Positions 47,011-55,506 of a stretch of DNA of 64,000 nucleotides are shown here, in pieces (within the stretch, counting starts at the first letter, position 1; every line of letters begins with the position of its first letter). The stretch is from the NCBI RefSeq assembly GCF_000980875.1, contig NZ_LAYO01000096.1, positions 1 to 64,000 on the forward strand, in the 5' to 3' direction. The DNA comes from Leucobacter sp. Ag1. GTDB lineage: Bacteria; Actinomycetota; Actinomycetes; Actinomycetales; Microbacteriaceae. Under the pieces are notes generated by a model. The model was not told the origin of the DNA. It was given only the letters and a program-made list of their open reading frames with translations, and made no database searches. Position numbers and translations under genes: made by a program.

Positions 47011-47075
47011 GAAGGAGATCCGGGTTCAGAAGGATGTTTCACGTGGAATCCTCCTTCTGAACCCGAATCTCCTTC
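47011..47075. repeat. 24-bp inverted repeat with a parS-like loop; possible terminator
   Basis: Arms 47011-47034 and 47052-47075 pair with one mismatch. The 17-nt loop begins TGTTTCACGTGGAATC (47035-47050), which differs from the ParB-binding parS consensus TGTTTCACGTGAAACA at three of 16 positions. It lies past the stop of the GT2 gene at 47143, so termination is the simplest role; no T-run follows. The rest of 46961-47142 holds no gene. Confidence 0.7.
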
Positions 47076-47142
47076 GGGAAGAGATGATCGAGATCTGAGG
47101 ACGCCTGGAAGAACAGGGAACGCCGGACCGACGCAGGCGCTC

Positions 47143-48183
47143 CTACCGCTCGAGCAGCCGGACCTGGTCCATGACGTCGTCGGGCACGCCCGCGGTCGCG
47201 AGGACCTCGGTGGACGCGCGGGGGCAGGTGCGCCAGCCGTCGCGCCAGCCGCGGCGGAGGCCGTCGCGCAGCACGGATCGGTCCTGCGAGGCGCGGAACG
47301 TGCGCACCCAGCGCCGGGCGGTGGCCGCGATGTAGAGCGCGTTCTCCCAGCAGTAGAGCGCCTTCGAGAGCCGGAACACCCAGAGCTTGTTGCGCACCTC
47401 GAAGAAGAAGCGGGGGCCGGGATCCGCGTCGCTCGACCCGCGCTTCGCCGTCTTGTGGGTGACCACGGAGTCGGGCACGAACAGACCTCGCGCCCCGCGC
47501 AGCAGGCGGGCCGAGTACTCGAAGTCGTCGTTCCACAGGAAGTAGTCGGCGATGGGCAGTCCCAGCTCGCGCACCCGCGCGGCGCGCAGGAACGCCGACA
47601 CGAACGAGATCGACCGGATCTCCATCGCACCGACGGAGGCCGCCCGCTCGCGCTCCGCGCGCGACGCACGGATCTTTGCCTTCGGCGTGTTCATCGGGTG
47701 GTCCGCGCCGTCGGTCCAGACCACACGCGAGCCCATCACTGCGAGATCGTCCTGCCCGCTCGCGCGATAGCGCTCGAACGTCGCGAGCGCACCCGAGAGC
47801 GCGTCGGGGCCGGGCACCGTGTCATCGTCCATGACCCACACCCAGTCGGTCGCGGGATCGGCGACCGCCGCCGCGATCCCCACCGCGAAGCCACCGGCGC
47901 CGCCCGTGTTCTCGGTCAGCCGGATCAGGCGGGCCCGATCCCCCCACGCGGCCAGCAGTTCGGCCGCGACCGCGTCGGAACCGTCGTCCGAAGCGTTGTC
48001 GACCACCACGAGACGATCGACCGGACGGGTCTGCGCCGCGAGCGCTTCCAGCGCCTCGCGCAGCAGCTCCCGGCGATTCCACGCGACGAGCACCGCGGTC
48101 ACCCGCAGCGCGCCGGAGGCGCCCGCCGAGCCCGCGCCAGTTCCCGAGCCGGCAGAAGGCCCCGTGGCGGCTCCCCCGCTCAC
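47143..48183 (-). CDS. GT2 family glycosyltransferase, second GlfT1-like enzyme
   Basis: A 346-residue GT-A enzyme with a 25-residue Gly/Ala/Ser-rich leader. VTAVLVAWNRRELLREALEA, VVVDNASDDGSD, ENTGGAGGFAVGIAAAV and VWVMDDDTVPGPDAL (DDD metal site) closely parallel the transferase at 4168. DYFLWNDDFEYSARLLRG supplies the WNDD motif of the galactofuranosyltransferase-like group. GTG 48183 shares one base with the LCP stop codon (TAGTG), indicating coupled translation with the LCP and galE genes. A galactofuranose or rhamnose transfer is likely. Confidence 0.86.
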   Translation of the reverse strand: MSGGAATGPSAGSGTGAGSAGASGALRVTAVLVAWNRRELLREALEALAAQTRPVDRLVVVDNASDDGSDAVAAELLAAWGDRARLIRLTENTGGAGGFAVGIAAAVADPATDWVWVMDDDTVPGPDALSGALATFERYRASGQDDLAVMGSRVVWTDGADHPMNTPKAKIRASRAERERAASVGAMEIRSISFVSAFLRAARVRELGLPIADYFLWNDDFEYSARLLRGARGLFVPDSVVTHKTAKRGSSDADPGPRFFFEVRNKLWVFRLSKALYCWENALYIAATARRWVRTFRASQDRSVLRDGLRRGWRDGWRTCPRASTEVLATAGVPDDVMDQVRLLER

Positions 48184-49577
48184 TACTTGCCTTCTTTCTT
48201 CGGAGTCGCCTTGACGATGCCCTGATCCACCAGCTGCTGGATCGTGGCGAAGTCCGGGTTCTCGGGATCCACCGCGGGCGGCACGAGCTCGACGTTGACG
48301 GGCGGGAACTCCCGGGACTTGCCCGCAAGGTCCACGAACCGGCCCAGCATCGAGCTCGGGATGTCGGTCTCGACGAGCTGCTTGCCCGCGGTCGCGATGT
48401 CCTGGAACCGCGCCAGCACGTTGGTCGGATTCATCTGCGCGAGGATCGCGGCCTGCAGCTCGCGCTGCCGCTCCATGCGCGAGTAGTCGCCCGCCGCAGA
48501 TCCGTAGCGCGAACGCGCGTACCACTGGGCCGTGTAGCCGTTCATGTGCTGCTTGCCCGGCTCGATCCAGCCGTCGACACCGTTCTGGTATTGATCGCCG
48601 CCGATGGGCAGCCGCTCCTTCACATCGATCTCGATGCCGCCGAGCGCATCGATCAGCTGCGAGAACGCGTCCATGTTGACGAGCACGTAGAACTGGATAT
48701 CGAGGCCGGTCGCGCCCTCGACGGCCTCCTTGGTCGCTTCGATGCCGGGCGAGGAGTGCTGTTTCTTCGCGTTCGGGTAGAGCTCCGGATAGAACAGCTC
48801 CGCCTCGGCGTAGACGCCGTTCAAGATGCAGCGGCCCACCTGGCAGCCGCCCCACTCGCCGAACTCGTTGGGGCCGACGCCGAAGCCGTTCGGGTGCATC
48901 TTCGCCATCGGCGAGCCCTTCGAGAAGGGCACGTTCGCAAGCTCGCGCGGCACGCCGATGATGGTCGACTGGCCGGTCTTCGCGTCCACGCTCACGACCG
49001 AGATGCTGTCGGGGCGCAGCCCCTCGCGGTCGGCGCCGGCATCGGTGCCGAGCAGCAGGAAGTTGTAGCGGCCCTTGACGGGCTCGACCGCGGGCGCCCC
49101 CGCGAAGAGGTCGTCGAGCAGGCCGCGGGTCGAGGCGACGGTGGTCGCCGCCCAGGCCGCGCCGAAGGCCGGCACGATGGTCAGCAGCACCGAGATCACC
49201 GCGATGGGCACGCGCCAGTTCGGCTTCACCCGCACCAGCTTGGTGAGCCGCAGCGTGTCGAAGCCGAGCACGAGCCAGAGGATCGCGTAGAGGACGAGCA
49301 GCCAGGTCAGGACGAAGAGGAACCAGCTGTTCGTGAACAGCGTGAGCGTGTCGGCGCGCGCCGCGAGCAGGCCGACCACGGTGAGGACGCCGGCGAGGAT
49401 CAGCACGACCGTCGCGGTGATTCCGAAGCGGCCGAGCTTGCGGTTGCCCGCGAGCAGCTGCGCGCTGCCGGGCAGGACGAAGCCGAGCAGCACGAGCCAC
49501 CTCGCCCGCTTGGTCATCAGCGGGGGCGAATCGAGATCGGGGTTGCGGATCGGCCGCTCGAGCTCGATCGAGCTCAT
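48183..49577 (-). CDS. LytR-CpsA-Psr (LCP) family wall-polymer ligase
   Basis: A 464-residue membrane-anchored protein. About four hydrophobic helices lie in residues 25-150 (WLVLLGFVLPGSAQLLAGNR, ATVVLILAGVLTVVGLLAAR, FLFVLTWLLVLYAILWLVLG). The extracellular LCP domain starts at RYNFLLLGTDAGADREGLRPDS, with the pyrophosphate-binding Arg/Asp, and has STIIGVPRELAN, INGVYAEAEL-like ILNGVYAEAELFYP and YARSRYGSAAGDYSRMERQR. LCP enzymes transfer lipid-linked teichoic acids or arabinogalactan to peptidoglycan, so this is the likely attachment step. ATG 49577 overlaps the galE stop (ATGA). The extra N-terminal helices are seen in Microbacteriaceae LCPs. Confidence 0.92.
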   Translation of the reverse strand: MSSIELERPIRNPDLDSPPLMTKRARWLVLLGFVLPGSAQLLAGNRKLGRFGITATVVLILAGVLTVVGLLAARADTLTLFTNSWFLFVLTWLLVLYAILWLVLGFDTLRLTKLVRVKPNWRVPIAVISVLLTIVPAFGAAWAATTVASTRGLLDDLFAGAPAVEPVKGRYNFLLLGTDAGADREGLRPDSISVVSVDAKTGQSTIIGVPRELANVPFSKGSPMAKMHPNGFGVGPNEFGEWGGCQVGRCILNGVYAEAELFYPELYPNAKKQHSSPGIEATKEAVEGATGLDIQFYVLVNMDAFSQLIDALGGIEIDVKERLPIGGDQYQNGVDGWIEPGKQHMNGYTAQWYARSRYGSAAGDYSRMERQRELQAAILAQMNPTNVLARFQDIATAGKQLVETDIPSSMLGRFVDLAGKSREFPPVNVELVPPAVDPENPDFATIQQLVDQGIVKATPKKEGK

Positions 49578-50587
49578 CCGGAGTACCCGCCGGGGTTGCT
49601 CGACTGCCAGGCCCACGCGTCGCGGCAGGCCTCCGCGAGGGAGCGGGTGGTGCGCCAGCCGAGCTCGGTGTTCGCCTTCGCGGGGTCGGCGACCACTTCG
49701 GCGACGTCCCCGGAGCGCGCCGGGACCAGGTCGTAGGGCACGGGGCGGCCGGAGGCTTCCTCGAAGGCGCGGACGACCTCGAGCACGCTGGATCCGGTGC
49801 CGGAGCCGAGGTTGTACGCGGTGACCCCGGCGGCGATGTGCTCGAGCGCGGAGACGTGGCCCTCGGCCAGGTCCATCACGTGGATGTAGTCGCGCACGCC
49901 GGTGCCGTCGGGAGTCGGGTAGTCGCCGCCGAACACGCTGAGCCGCTCGCGCTTGCCCACCGCCACCTGCGCGATGAACGGCATGAGGTTGTTGGGGATC
50001 CCGCTGGGGTCCTCGCCGATGCGGCCGGAGGGATGCGCGCCGACGGGGTTGAAGTAGCGCAGCAGCACGGCCTCGAGCTCGGGCCAGGCGACCTGGGTGT
50101 CGCGGACGATCTGCTCGATCATCGCCTTCGTCCAGCCGTAGGGGTTGGTCACGCCGACCCCGGCGGGGTGCGCCTCATCGATCGGCACGCGCTGGGGCTC
50201 GCCGTAGACCGTCGCCGACGAGCTGAACACGAACTTGGCCACTCCGCGCTCGCGCATGAGGTCGAGCACGGTGAGCGTCGAGTCGAGGTTCACCCGGTAG
50301 TAGCGGGTGGGCTGCGCGACCGACTCGCCGACCGCCTTCAGCCCGGCGAAGTGGATGACGGCGTCGAACTCGACGCCGTCGAGCGCGGCACGGGCGGCCT
50401 CGCGCTCGGCGAGGTCGACCTCGATCACGGGGATGCTCCGCCCGCTCAGCGCCTCGACCCGACGCACCGCCTCGGGGCTGCTGTTCGAGAAGTCGTCGAC
50501 CACGATGACCTCGTGCCCGCGCTCGAGGAGCACGAGCGCGGTGTGCGAGCCGATGTAGCCGGCACCGCCGGTGAGAAGTACACGCAT
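49574..50587 (-). CDS. galE: UDP-glucose 4-epimerase
   Basis: NAD-dependent SDR enzyme of 337 residues that makes UDP-galactose, the substrate of Glf. MRVLLTGGAGYIGSHTALVL is the GxxGxxG nucleotide site; FAGLKAVGESV, FSSSATVYGEP (catalytic Ser) and NPYGWTKAMIEQIV (YxxxK) are present; LLRYFNPVGAHPSG, GTGVRDYIHVMDLAEGHV and YNLGSGTGSSVLEV complete the family signature. First gene of the galE-LCP-GT2 unit. A TACCCT 7 nt before the ATG and no Shine-Dalgarno suggest a leaderless mRNA. Confidence 0.96.
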   Translation of the reverse strand: MRVLLTGGAGYIGSHTALVLLERGHEVIVVDDFSNSSPEAVRRVEALSGRSIPVIEVDLAEREAARAALDGVEFDAVIHFAGLKAVGESVAQPTRYYRVNLDSTLTVLDLMRERGVAKFVFSSSATVYGEPQRVPIDEAHPAGVGVTNPYGWTKAMIEQIVRDTQVAWPELEAVLLRYFNPVGAHPSGRIGEDPSGIPNNLMPFIAQVAVGKRERLSVFGGDYPTPDGTGVRDYIHVMDLAEGHVSALEHIAAGVTAYNLGSGTGSSVLEVVRAFEEASGRPVPYDLVPARSGDVAEVVADPAKANTELGWRTTRSLAEACRDAWAWQSSNPGGYSG

Positions 50588-50594
50588 AGCGTCT

Positions 50595-50600
50595 AGGGTA
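50595..50600 (-). promoter_or_regulatory. -10 element, probable leaderless promoter of galE
   Basis: TACCCT on the minus strand, 7 nt, then ATG 50587. Confidence 0.45.
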
Positions 50601-50756
50601 GGGCCGCTGCCGGGAGAGAACCTGCGACGCGCTCCGGAACCTCCGAAAGGAGCTCCTCCGCCGTCGGCCGCGCCTCCCGAAGGGCGGTGACACCGCAGGG
50701 TTACGATTCGGTGACGCTTCAGCGCGCTCCGGGCCTGCGCACAGCAACCGATTCCG

Positions 50757-50762
50757 TAGAAT
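50757..50762 (+). promoter_or_regulatory. -10 element before the GT gene
   Basis: TAGAAT about 47 nt before GTG 50809; a GGAGGGG ribosome site precedes the GTG. No clear -35. The rest of 50588-50756 holds no gene. Confidence 0.4.
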
Positions 50763-50808
50763 CAAACCTGTCGGGCGATTCACAGCTTGGCGGGGACGGA
50801 GGGGTTAG

Positions 50809-51933
50809 GTGGGGACGCTCACGCTGATCGGCGAGCCCTTTCCCGGGTGGGACAGCGCACTGCAGGCCGCAGCCGCGCAGGACCTCACGGAAGCGGTCGC
50901 CGTCGCGGCTCCCCGCGGGTGCAGCGCCCGGCTGCTGATCGCCAAGGGCACGGAGACACCCGCTCTGGAATCGCCGCGCGCCCGCGTCGAGACCCTGCCC
51001 CTGAAGGCGGGCATGCTGCCCGTGCTGTGGCAGTCTGGCGCCTCGGCCCGGCCCCTCGACGGCGAGTTCGTGCACGCCCTGACCCCGATGGTCCCGCTGC
51101 GCAGCCGCGACGACGGCGACGGCACCCAGACCTCGGTCGCGATCCCCCACGGCATCGCCTGGCAGGCTCCCGAGCTGATGGGCACGACCCAGGCCCGCCT
51201 CTTCCGCTCCTTCGTGCGCCGCGCGGTGCGCCTCGCCGACGTGATCGTCACCTCGACCCACGCGACCGCGAGCGCGCTGCAGGAGCACTTCGGGCCCGAA
51301 CTGGCGGTCCAGGTGCTGCCGCTCGCAGCCCCCACCCGGATCATGCGCCCCTCCGACGCCGCCGAACGCCGCGTCGAGCTGGAGCTCCCCTCGACCTACG
51401 TGGTCACGACCGCGGCGCCCGGCGAATTCGGTCGGCTCGACTGGATCCTCGACGCGATGCGCGCCGACCCGTCGATCCCGGCGCTCGTCGTGCTCAGCGG
51501 CAGCTTCCCCGCGCCCGGCGATCCGCAGAACGCCGAGGGTGCGGACCCGAAGCTCACTGCCGCGATCCCGACCGAGCTGCAACACCGCGTCACGGTGGTC
51601 CGCCCCCGCGAGCTCGAAGACATCGGAGCCGTGCTCTCGGGCGCCGAGCTGCTCGCGCTGCCCCAGGCGGGCATCGGCACCGGCTACGAGCTGCTCGCCG
51701 CACTGTCCGCGGGGGTTCCCGCGCTGCACGGCGGCAGCGCCGTCGCGGCGGAGCTCGCCTTCGAGGGCGGGATCGGCGCGGAGGATGCCACGGCATTCGC
51801 CGGTGAGCTCTCCCGGATCATGCGCGACGACGCCGAGCGCTCCCGGCTCTCGGTGCTCGCCGAGGATCAGTCCCGTTCGTACTCGTGGGCCAGCACCGCC
51901 TGGCACCTGTGGGAGATCCACGCCAACATCTGA
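50809..51933 (+). CDS. Putative GT4-like glycosyltransferase
   Basis: A 374-residue protein with a degenerate GT-B fold. VHALTPMVPLRSRDDGDGTQ, TSVAIPHGIAWQAPELMGTT and ADVIVTSTHATASALQEHFG resemble the N-terminal domain of mannosyl/rhamnosyl transferases. YVVTTAAPGEFGRLDWILDA is the donor loop, and LLALPQAGIGTGYELLAALS replaces the EX7E block, with only one glutamate conserved. It may be a transferase of altered activity. GTG 50809 has GGAGGGG 4 nt upstream. It is convergent with the MFS gene (15-bp gap). Confidence 0.75.
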   Translation: MGTLTLIGEPFPGWDSALQAAAAQDLTEAVAVAAPRGCSARLLIAKGTETPALESPRARVETLPLKAGMLPVLWQSGASARPLDGEFVHALTPMVPLRSRDDGDGTQTSVAIPHGIAWQAPELMGTTQARLFRSFVRRAVRLADVIVTSTHATASALQEHFGPELAVQVLPLAAPTRIMRPSDAAERRVELELPSTYVVTTAAPGEFGRLDWILDAMRADPSIPALVVLSGSFPAPGDPQNAEGADPKLTAAIPTELQHRVTVVRPRELEDIGAVLSGAELLALPQAGIGTGYELLAALSAGVPALHGGSAVAAELAFEGGIGAEDATAFAGELSRIMRDDAERSRLSVLAEDQSRSYSWASTAWHLWEIHANI

Positions 51934-51948
51934 CCCGGCGCGTCACCG

Positions 51949-53175
51949 TCAGCGGTGCGCGCTCCGCGCGTGCCCGACGGCGGCGGCCGCCGCGGTGAGC
52001 GCGGAGACCGCGACCAGCGCGACGGCGGCGCCCCAGCCCCAGTGCGCGAACACGAGGCCGCCGAGGCCGCCGAGCAGTGCCGAGCCGATGTAGTAGCCGA
52101 GGTTGTAGAGCGACGGCGCGAGACTGCGCCCGGTGTCGGCACGTCGACCGATCAGACCGCTCGCGATGGTGTGGGCGCCGAAGAACGCTCCGGTGAACAG
52201 CACGAGTCCGAGGACCACGGCGGGGAGCCACAGGAGCAGCATGAGGCCGAGTCCGAGGAGCATGAGCGCGATGCACCCGAGCTGCACTCGCACGGGTGAT
52301 TCGAGGCCGGCGAGCGGCCCCCGGCTCCGCCCGCGGTGCGTTCGCGCGATGACCGCCCACACCTGGCGCGAGGCGACCGCACCGGCCAGGTAGGCCAGGA
52401 AGAGCCAGGACACCTGGGCCGTGCTCAGCCCGAACGGGGCCTCCTGCAATCGGAAGCCGAGGACGTTGTAGACGGCGACGAAGCCGCCCATCAGGAGGAA
52501 GCCCTGCGCGATGAGGACCCGGACGCCCGGGTTGCGGAGATTGGCGAGGAACGCGCGGCCGAGCGGCAGCGGGGGCCCAGGCGGGATGCGGGTCGCCGGG
52601 ATCAGCGCGAGGAACAGCGCCGCTGAGGCGACCGAGCAGAGGGCGACCGCGGCGACGCCCCACCCCCAGCCGAAGGCGTCGCCGACGAGACCCGAGATGA
52701 CGCGACCGGCGAGCCCGCCGATGGTGGTGCCGGCGACGTAGCTGCCGACGGCGGCGCCGAGCGCCGCGGGCGTCACGATCTCGGCCAGCGCGGTGACGGC
52801 CAGCGCGGGCAGTCCCGCGAGCGCGAGCCCCTCGAGGAAGCGGACCGCGACGAGCGCGGGGAGCGTCGGCATGAACGGGACCAGCAGGCCGATTCCGAGC
52901 GCGACGAGCAGCGACCAGCGCATCGCGGCCACGCGACCGATCCGGTCGGAGATCCTCGCCCAGGGAACGACCCCCACCGCGACGCCGAGCGTGGCGGCGC
53001 CGATCACCCACGAGACGGCGCCCGTGTCGCTGCGGAACTCGTGCGCCAGCTCGGTCAGCACGCCCTGCGGGGCGTACAGCTGCGCGAAGGTCGCGAAGCC
53101 CGCGCCGAACAGCGCGACGAGGGCGCGCTTCGCGACCCGGCTGTCGCCCGGAACCCGGGGGTCCGACGCGGTCAC
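51949..53175 (-). CDS. MFS transporter (YnfM/AraJ-like)
   Basis: A 408-residue twelve-helix major facilitator. LFGAGFATFAQLYAPQGVLT is helix 1; PWARISDRIGRVAAMRWSLL is the loop 2-3 signature; RFLEGLALAGLPALAVTALA is helix 4; GLIGRRADTGRSLAPSLYNL corresponds to the late loop. This branch exports small hydrophobic compounds, sugars or drugs; substrate unknown. GTG 53175 lies 12 bp after the purE stop, so it is co-transcribed with purE. Confidence 0.88.
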   Translation of the reverse strand: MTASDPRVPGDSRVAKRALVALFGAGFATFAQLYAPQGVLTELAHEFRSDTGAVSWVIGAATLGVAVGVVPWARISDRIGRVAAMRWSLLVALGIGLLVPFMPTLPALVAVRFLEGLALAGLPALAVTALAEIVTPAALGAAVGSYVAGTTIGGLAGRVISGLVGDAFGWGWGVAAVALCSVASAALFLALIPATRIPPGPPLPLGRAFLANLRNPGVRVLIAQGFLLMGGFVAVYNVLGFRLQEAPFGLSTAQVSWLFLAYLAGAVASRQVWAVIARTHRGRSRGPLAGLESPVRVQLGCIALMLLGLGLMLLLWLPAVVLGLVLFTGAFFGAHTIASGLIGRRADTGRSLAPSLYNLGYYIGSALLGGLGGLVFAHWGWGAAVALVAVSALTAAAAAVGHARSAHR

Positions 53176-53187
53176 GCGCCGAGACCG

Positions 53188-53724
53188 CTACTCGGCGGCC
53201 GGAGCCGCGGCTTCGGCGGCGACGCGCGCCCGCAGCGCGGTGTTCTTCTGCTCCACCTGCGCTTCGAGGTCCGCCGCATAGGCGTCGAGCCGCGCCGCCA
53301 CCGCGGGATCGCTCGCGCCGAGGATGCGCGCGGCGAGCAGGCCCGCGTTCTTGGCGCCGCCGATGCTGACGGTGGCGACCGGGATCCCGCCGGGCATCTG
53401 CACGATCGAGAGCAGCGAGTCGAGCCCGTCGAGCTTGGCGAGCGGCACAGGGACGCCGATCACGGGCAGCGTGGTCATCGAGGCCACCATGCCGGGCAGG
53501 TGCGCGGCACCGCCGGCGCCCGCGATGATGGCGCGCAGACCGCGCCCCGCGGCGGATCGAGCGTACTCGACCATCTTGTCGGGCGTGCGATGCGCGCTGA
53601 CCACCTCGACCTCGTGCGCGATGCCGAACTCGCGCAGCACGGCCACGGCGTCCGCCATCACGGAGTAGTCGGAGTCGGAGCCCATGATGACGCCGACCAG
53701 GGGCTGCACGCGCTCACCAGTCAT
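53188..53724 (-). CDS. purE: N5-carboxyaminoimidazole ribonucleotide mutase, PurE class I
   Basis: Purine biosynthesis enzyme that converts N5-CAIR into CAIR, 178 residues. [35 protein letters not shown] (catalytic His), [16 protein letters not shown] and the PVIGVPVP loop are diagnostic. The C-terminal 40 residues are a charged Ala/Glu helix. ATG 53724 is preceded at 7 nt by TACGAT, suggesting a leaderless mRNA, and is chosen over an upstream in-frame start at 53745. The partner purK lies 5.7 kb away on the same strand. Confidence 0.95.
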   Translation of the reverse strand: MTGERVQPLVGVIMGSDSDYSVMADAVAVLREFGIAHEVEVVSAHRTPDKMVEYARSAAGRGLRAIIAGAGGAAHLPGMVASMTTLPVIGVPVPLAKLDGLDSLLSIVQMPGGIPVATVSIGGAKNAGLLAARILGASDPAVAARLDAYAADLEAQVEQKNTALRARVAAEAAAPAAE

Positions 53725-53731
53725 GTCGCCT

Positions 53732-53737
53732 ATCGTA
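53732..53737 (-). promoter_or_regulatory. -10 element, probable leaderless promoter of purE
   Basis: TACGAT on the minus strand, 7 nt, then ATG 53724. Confidence 0.45.
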
Positions 53738-53788
53738 GCGATCACCGAGAGGGAAGCCGGCCGTCGGGGCCGGCGGAGAGGGGGTGCC

Positions 53789-54451
53789 GTGGCCGACCGA
53801 CCGCCGCTGCTCTACGTCGAGGACGATTCCGAGATCGCCGAGATGACCGTCGAGGTGCTCTCGGAGGTCTACGACGTCGACCTCGCCGCCGACGGCACCG
53901 CGGCGCGCGACCGCGCGCTCGGACGCCGCTACGAGGTCATGGTGATCGACCGCCGGCTGCCCGGCCTCGACGGCGTCGAGCTCGTCGAGGCGATCCGCAC
54001 CGCCCACATCGCCACGCCGATCCTCATGCTCACCGCTGCGGGGAGCACCGCCGAACGGGTCTCCGGGCTCGACGCCGGAGCCAACGACTACCTCGTCAAA
54101 CCGTTCGACTTCGAGGAACTCCTCGCCCGCCTGCGCGCGCTGCGCCGCGGCTTCCACCCGAGCGGACAGCGGCGCGACATCGGCGAGTGGGGCTTCACCC
54201 CCGGATCCCGCGCGCTCTACTCGCCGACCGGGCTCCGCATCGCGCTCACCGAGACCGAGAACGCCCTGCTCGACCTGCTGTCCGAGAGCCCCGACCACGT
54301 GTTCTCCCGCGCCGAGATCCTCGACGCGGTGTTCTCCCCCAACGAGACGCCGGGCTCCGTCGACACCTACGTGTCCTACCTGCGACGCAAGTCGACCCCG
54401 GGCATCGTCGAGACCGTGCGCGGCGCGGGCTACCGGGTGGGGGCTCCGTGA
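53789..54451 (+). CDS. OmpR/PhoB family response regulator
   Basis: A 220-residue transcription factor. Receiver: [13 protein letters not shown] supplies the acidic pocket, [15 protein letters not shown] the phospho-Asp (about 54), [13 protein letters not shown] the switch Thr and [13 protein letters not shown] the conserved Lys. The C-terminal winged helix shows [30 protein letters not shown] and [20 protein letters not shown] plus a final [10 protein letters not shown] 53789 has GGAGAGGGGG upstream. The stop overlaps the kinase start (GTGA). Given the adjacent flavinylation cassette it may sense redox state, metal or envelope stress; this is inference. Confidence 0.92.
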   Translation: MADRPPLLYVEDDSEIAEMTVEVLSEVYDVDLAADGTAARDRALGRRYEVMVIDRRLPGLDGVELVEAIRTAHIATPILMLTAAGSTAERVSGLDAGANDYLVKPFDFEELLARLRALRRGFHPSGQRRDIGEWGFTPGSRALYSPTGLRIALTETENALLDLLSESPDHVFSRAEILDAVFSPNETPGSVDTYVSYLRRKSTPGIVETVRGAGYRVGAP

Positions 54452-55464
54452 CCGGCCGCGAGCGGACGGCCGAACGGCGGGCCGCGCTCCGGATCGGGCT
54501 CTGGGTCGGCGCCGCCTCGATCCTCGCGCTCGCCGCGGGCACCGCGATCCTGGTCGTACTGATCGTCTCGCGATCGCAGCGCCTCGACGACCTCGCCGGG
54601 CGGGGTCCCGGCGAGCCCGCCGGCTCGGGCGGCCCGGCCGGGATCCCGAACGGGGATCACGTCGTCGTCGACGTCGACTTCGTCCTGCCCTGGCTGCTCG
54701 CGCTCAGCGCGATCGGCGTGCTGCTGCTCGCACTCATCGCCTGGTTCGCCGCACGCGCCGCGCTGCGGCCGATGGCGGAGGCGATCGAGCTCCAGCGCCG
54801 CTTCGTCTCGGACGCCGGGCACGAGCTGCGCACCCCGCTCACCGCGCTGTCGAGCCGGGTGCAGATCCTCGAACGGCGCCACGACCGCGGCGAACCGCTC
54901 GGCCCCACGATGGATCGGCTCCGCAGCGACGCGGCCGTGCTGAGCGACACGCTAAACGACCTGCTGCTTCTCGCCGAGACCAGCTCCGCCCCGCCCGGCA
55001 CCTGCGATCCGGGCGCCGCCGCGACGTCCGCCTGCGAGCTCCTGGCCCCGCTCGCCGCCGAGGCGGGGATCGCGCTGCGCGCCCCGCACGACGGCGTGCT
55101 CCGCGTGCCCCTCGCCGAGGCCACGCTCGCCCGGCTCTGCGTGGCGCTCGTCGACAACGCGATCCAGCACGCCCCGAGCGGAAGCACCGTCACCGTCACC
55201 GTCGCCGCCGAGCAGGACCGCTCAGGGCGCCGCACGGCCGTGCTCCGGGTCGCCGACACCGGGCCCGGCATCGATCCGGCGACCCGCGACCGCGTCTTCG
55301 AGCGCTTCTCGCGCGGCTCGGAGACCGGTCGGAGGCGCGGGTTCGGGCTCGGCCTCGCCCTCGTGCGCGAGGCCGCGGAGCGGCTGGGCGGGCGCGTGGG
55401 CGTCGAACGCACCGGCCCCGACGGCACGGTGATGCGCCTCGACCTGCCCGCCGTTCCGGAATGA
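54448..55464 (+). CDS. Membrane sensor histidine kinase
   Basis: A 338-residue HisKA-type kinase. Two membrane helices (about 18-40 and 79-101) bracket a short, roughly 38-residue extracytoplasmic loop rich in Gly/Pro, too small for a classical sensor domain, so it may sense within the membrane or through a partner. The H-box is FVSDAGHELRTPLTAL (His 125). ARLCVALVDNAIQHAPSGS is the N-box, VADTGPGIDPATRDRVFERF the G1/F-box and RRGFGLGLALVREAAERLGG the G2-box. No HAMP is evident. It is translationally coupled to the response regulator by GTGA. Confidence 0.92.
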   Translation: MTGRERTAERRAALRIGLWVGAASILALAAGTAILVVLIVSRSQRLDDLAGRGPGEPAGSGGPAGIPNGDHVVVDVDFVLPWLLALSAIGVLLLALIAWFAARAALRPMAEAIELQRRFVSDAGHELRTPLTALSSRVQILERRHDRGEPLGPTMDRLRSDAAVLSDTLNDLLLLAETSSAPPGTCDPGAAATSACELLAPLAAEAGIALRAPHDGVLRVPLAEATLARLCVALVDNAIQHAPSGSTVTVTVAAEQDRSGRRTAVLRVADTGPGIDPATRDRVFERFSRGSETGRRRGFGLGLALVREAAERLGGRVGVERTGPDGTVMRLDLPAVPE

Positions 55465-55506
55465 CCCGGCTGGCCGTCGGTTCCGGCGAGCTCGCCATGC
55501 CGCGGG

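Noticed and set aside
53041-54447. Upstream extension of the histidine kinase frame across purE and the response regulator
   Set aside because: The extension has no domain similarity and overlaps two clear genes; the GTG at 54448, overlapping the regulator stop, is the real start.
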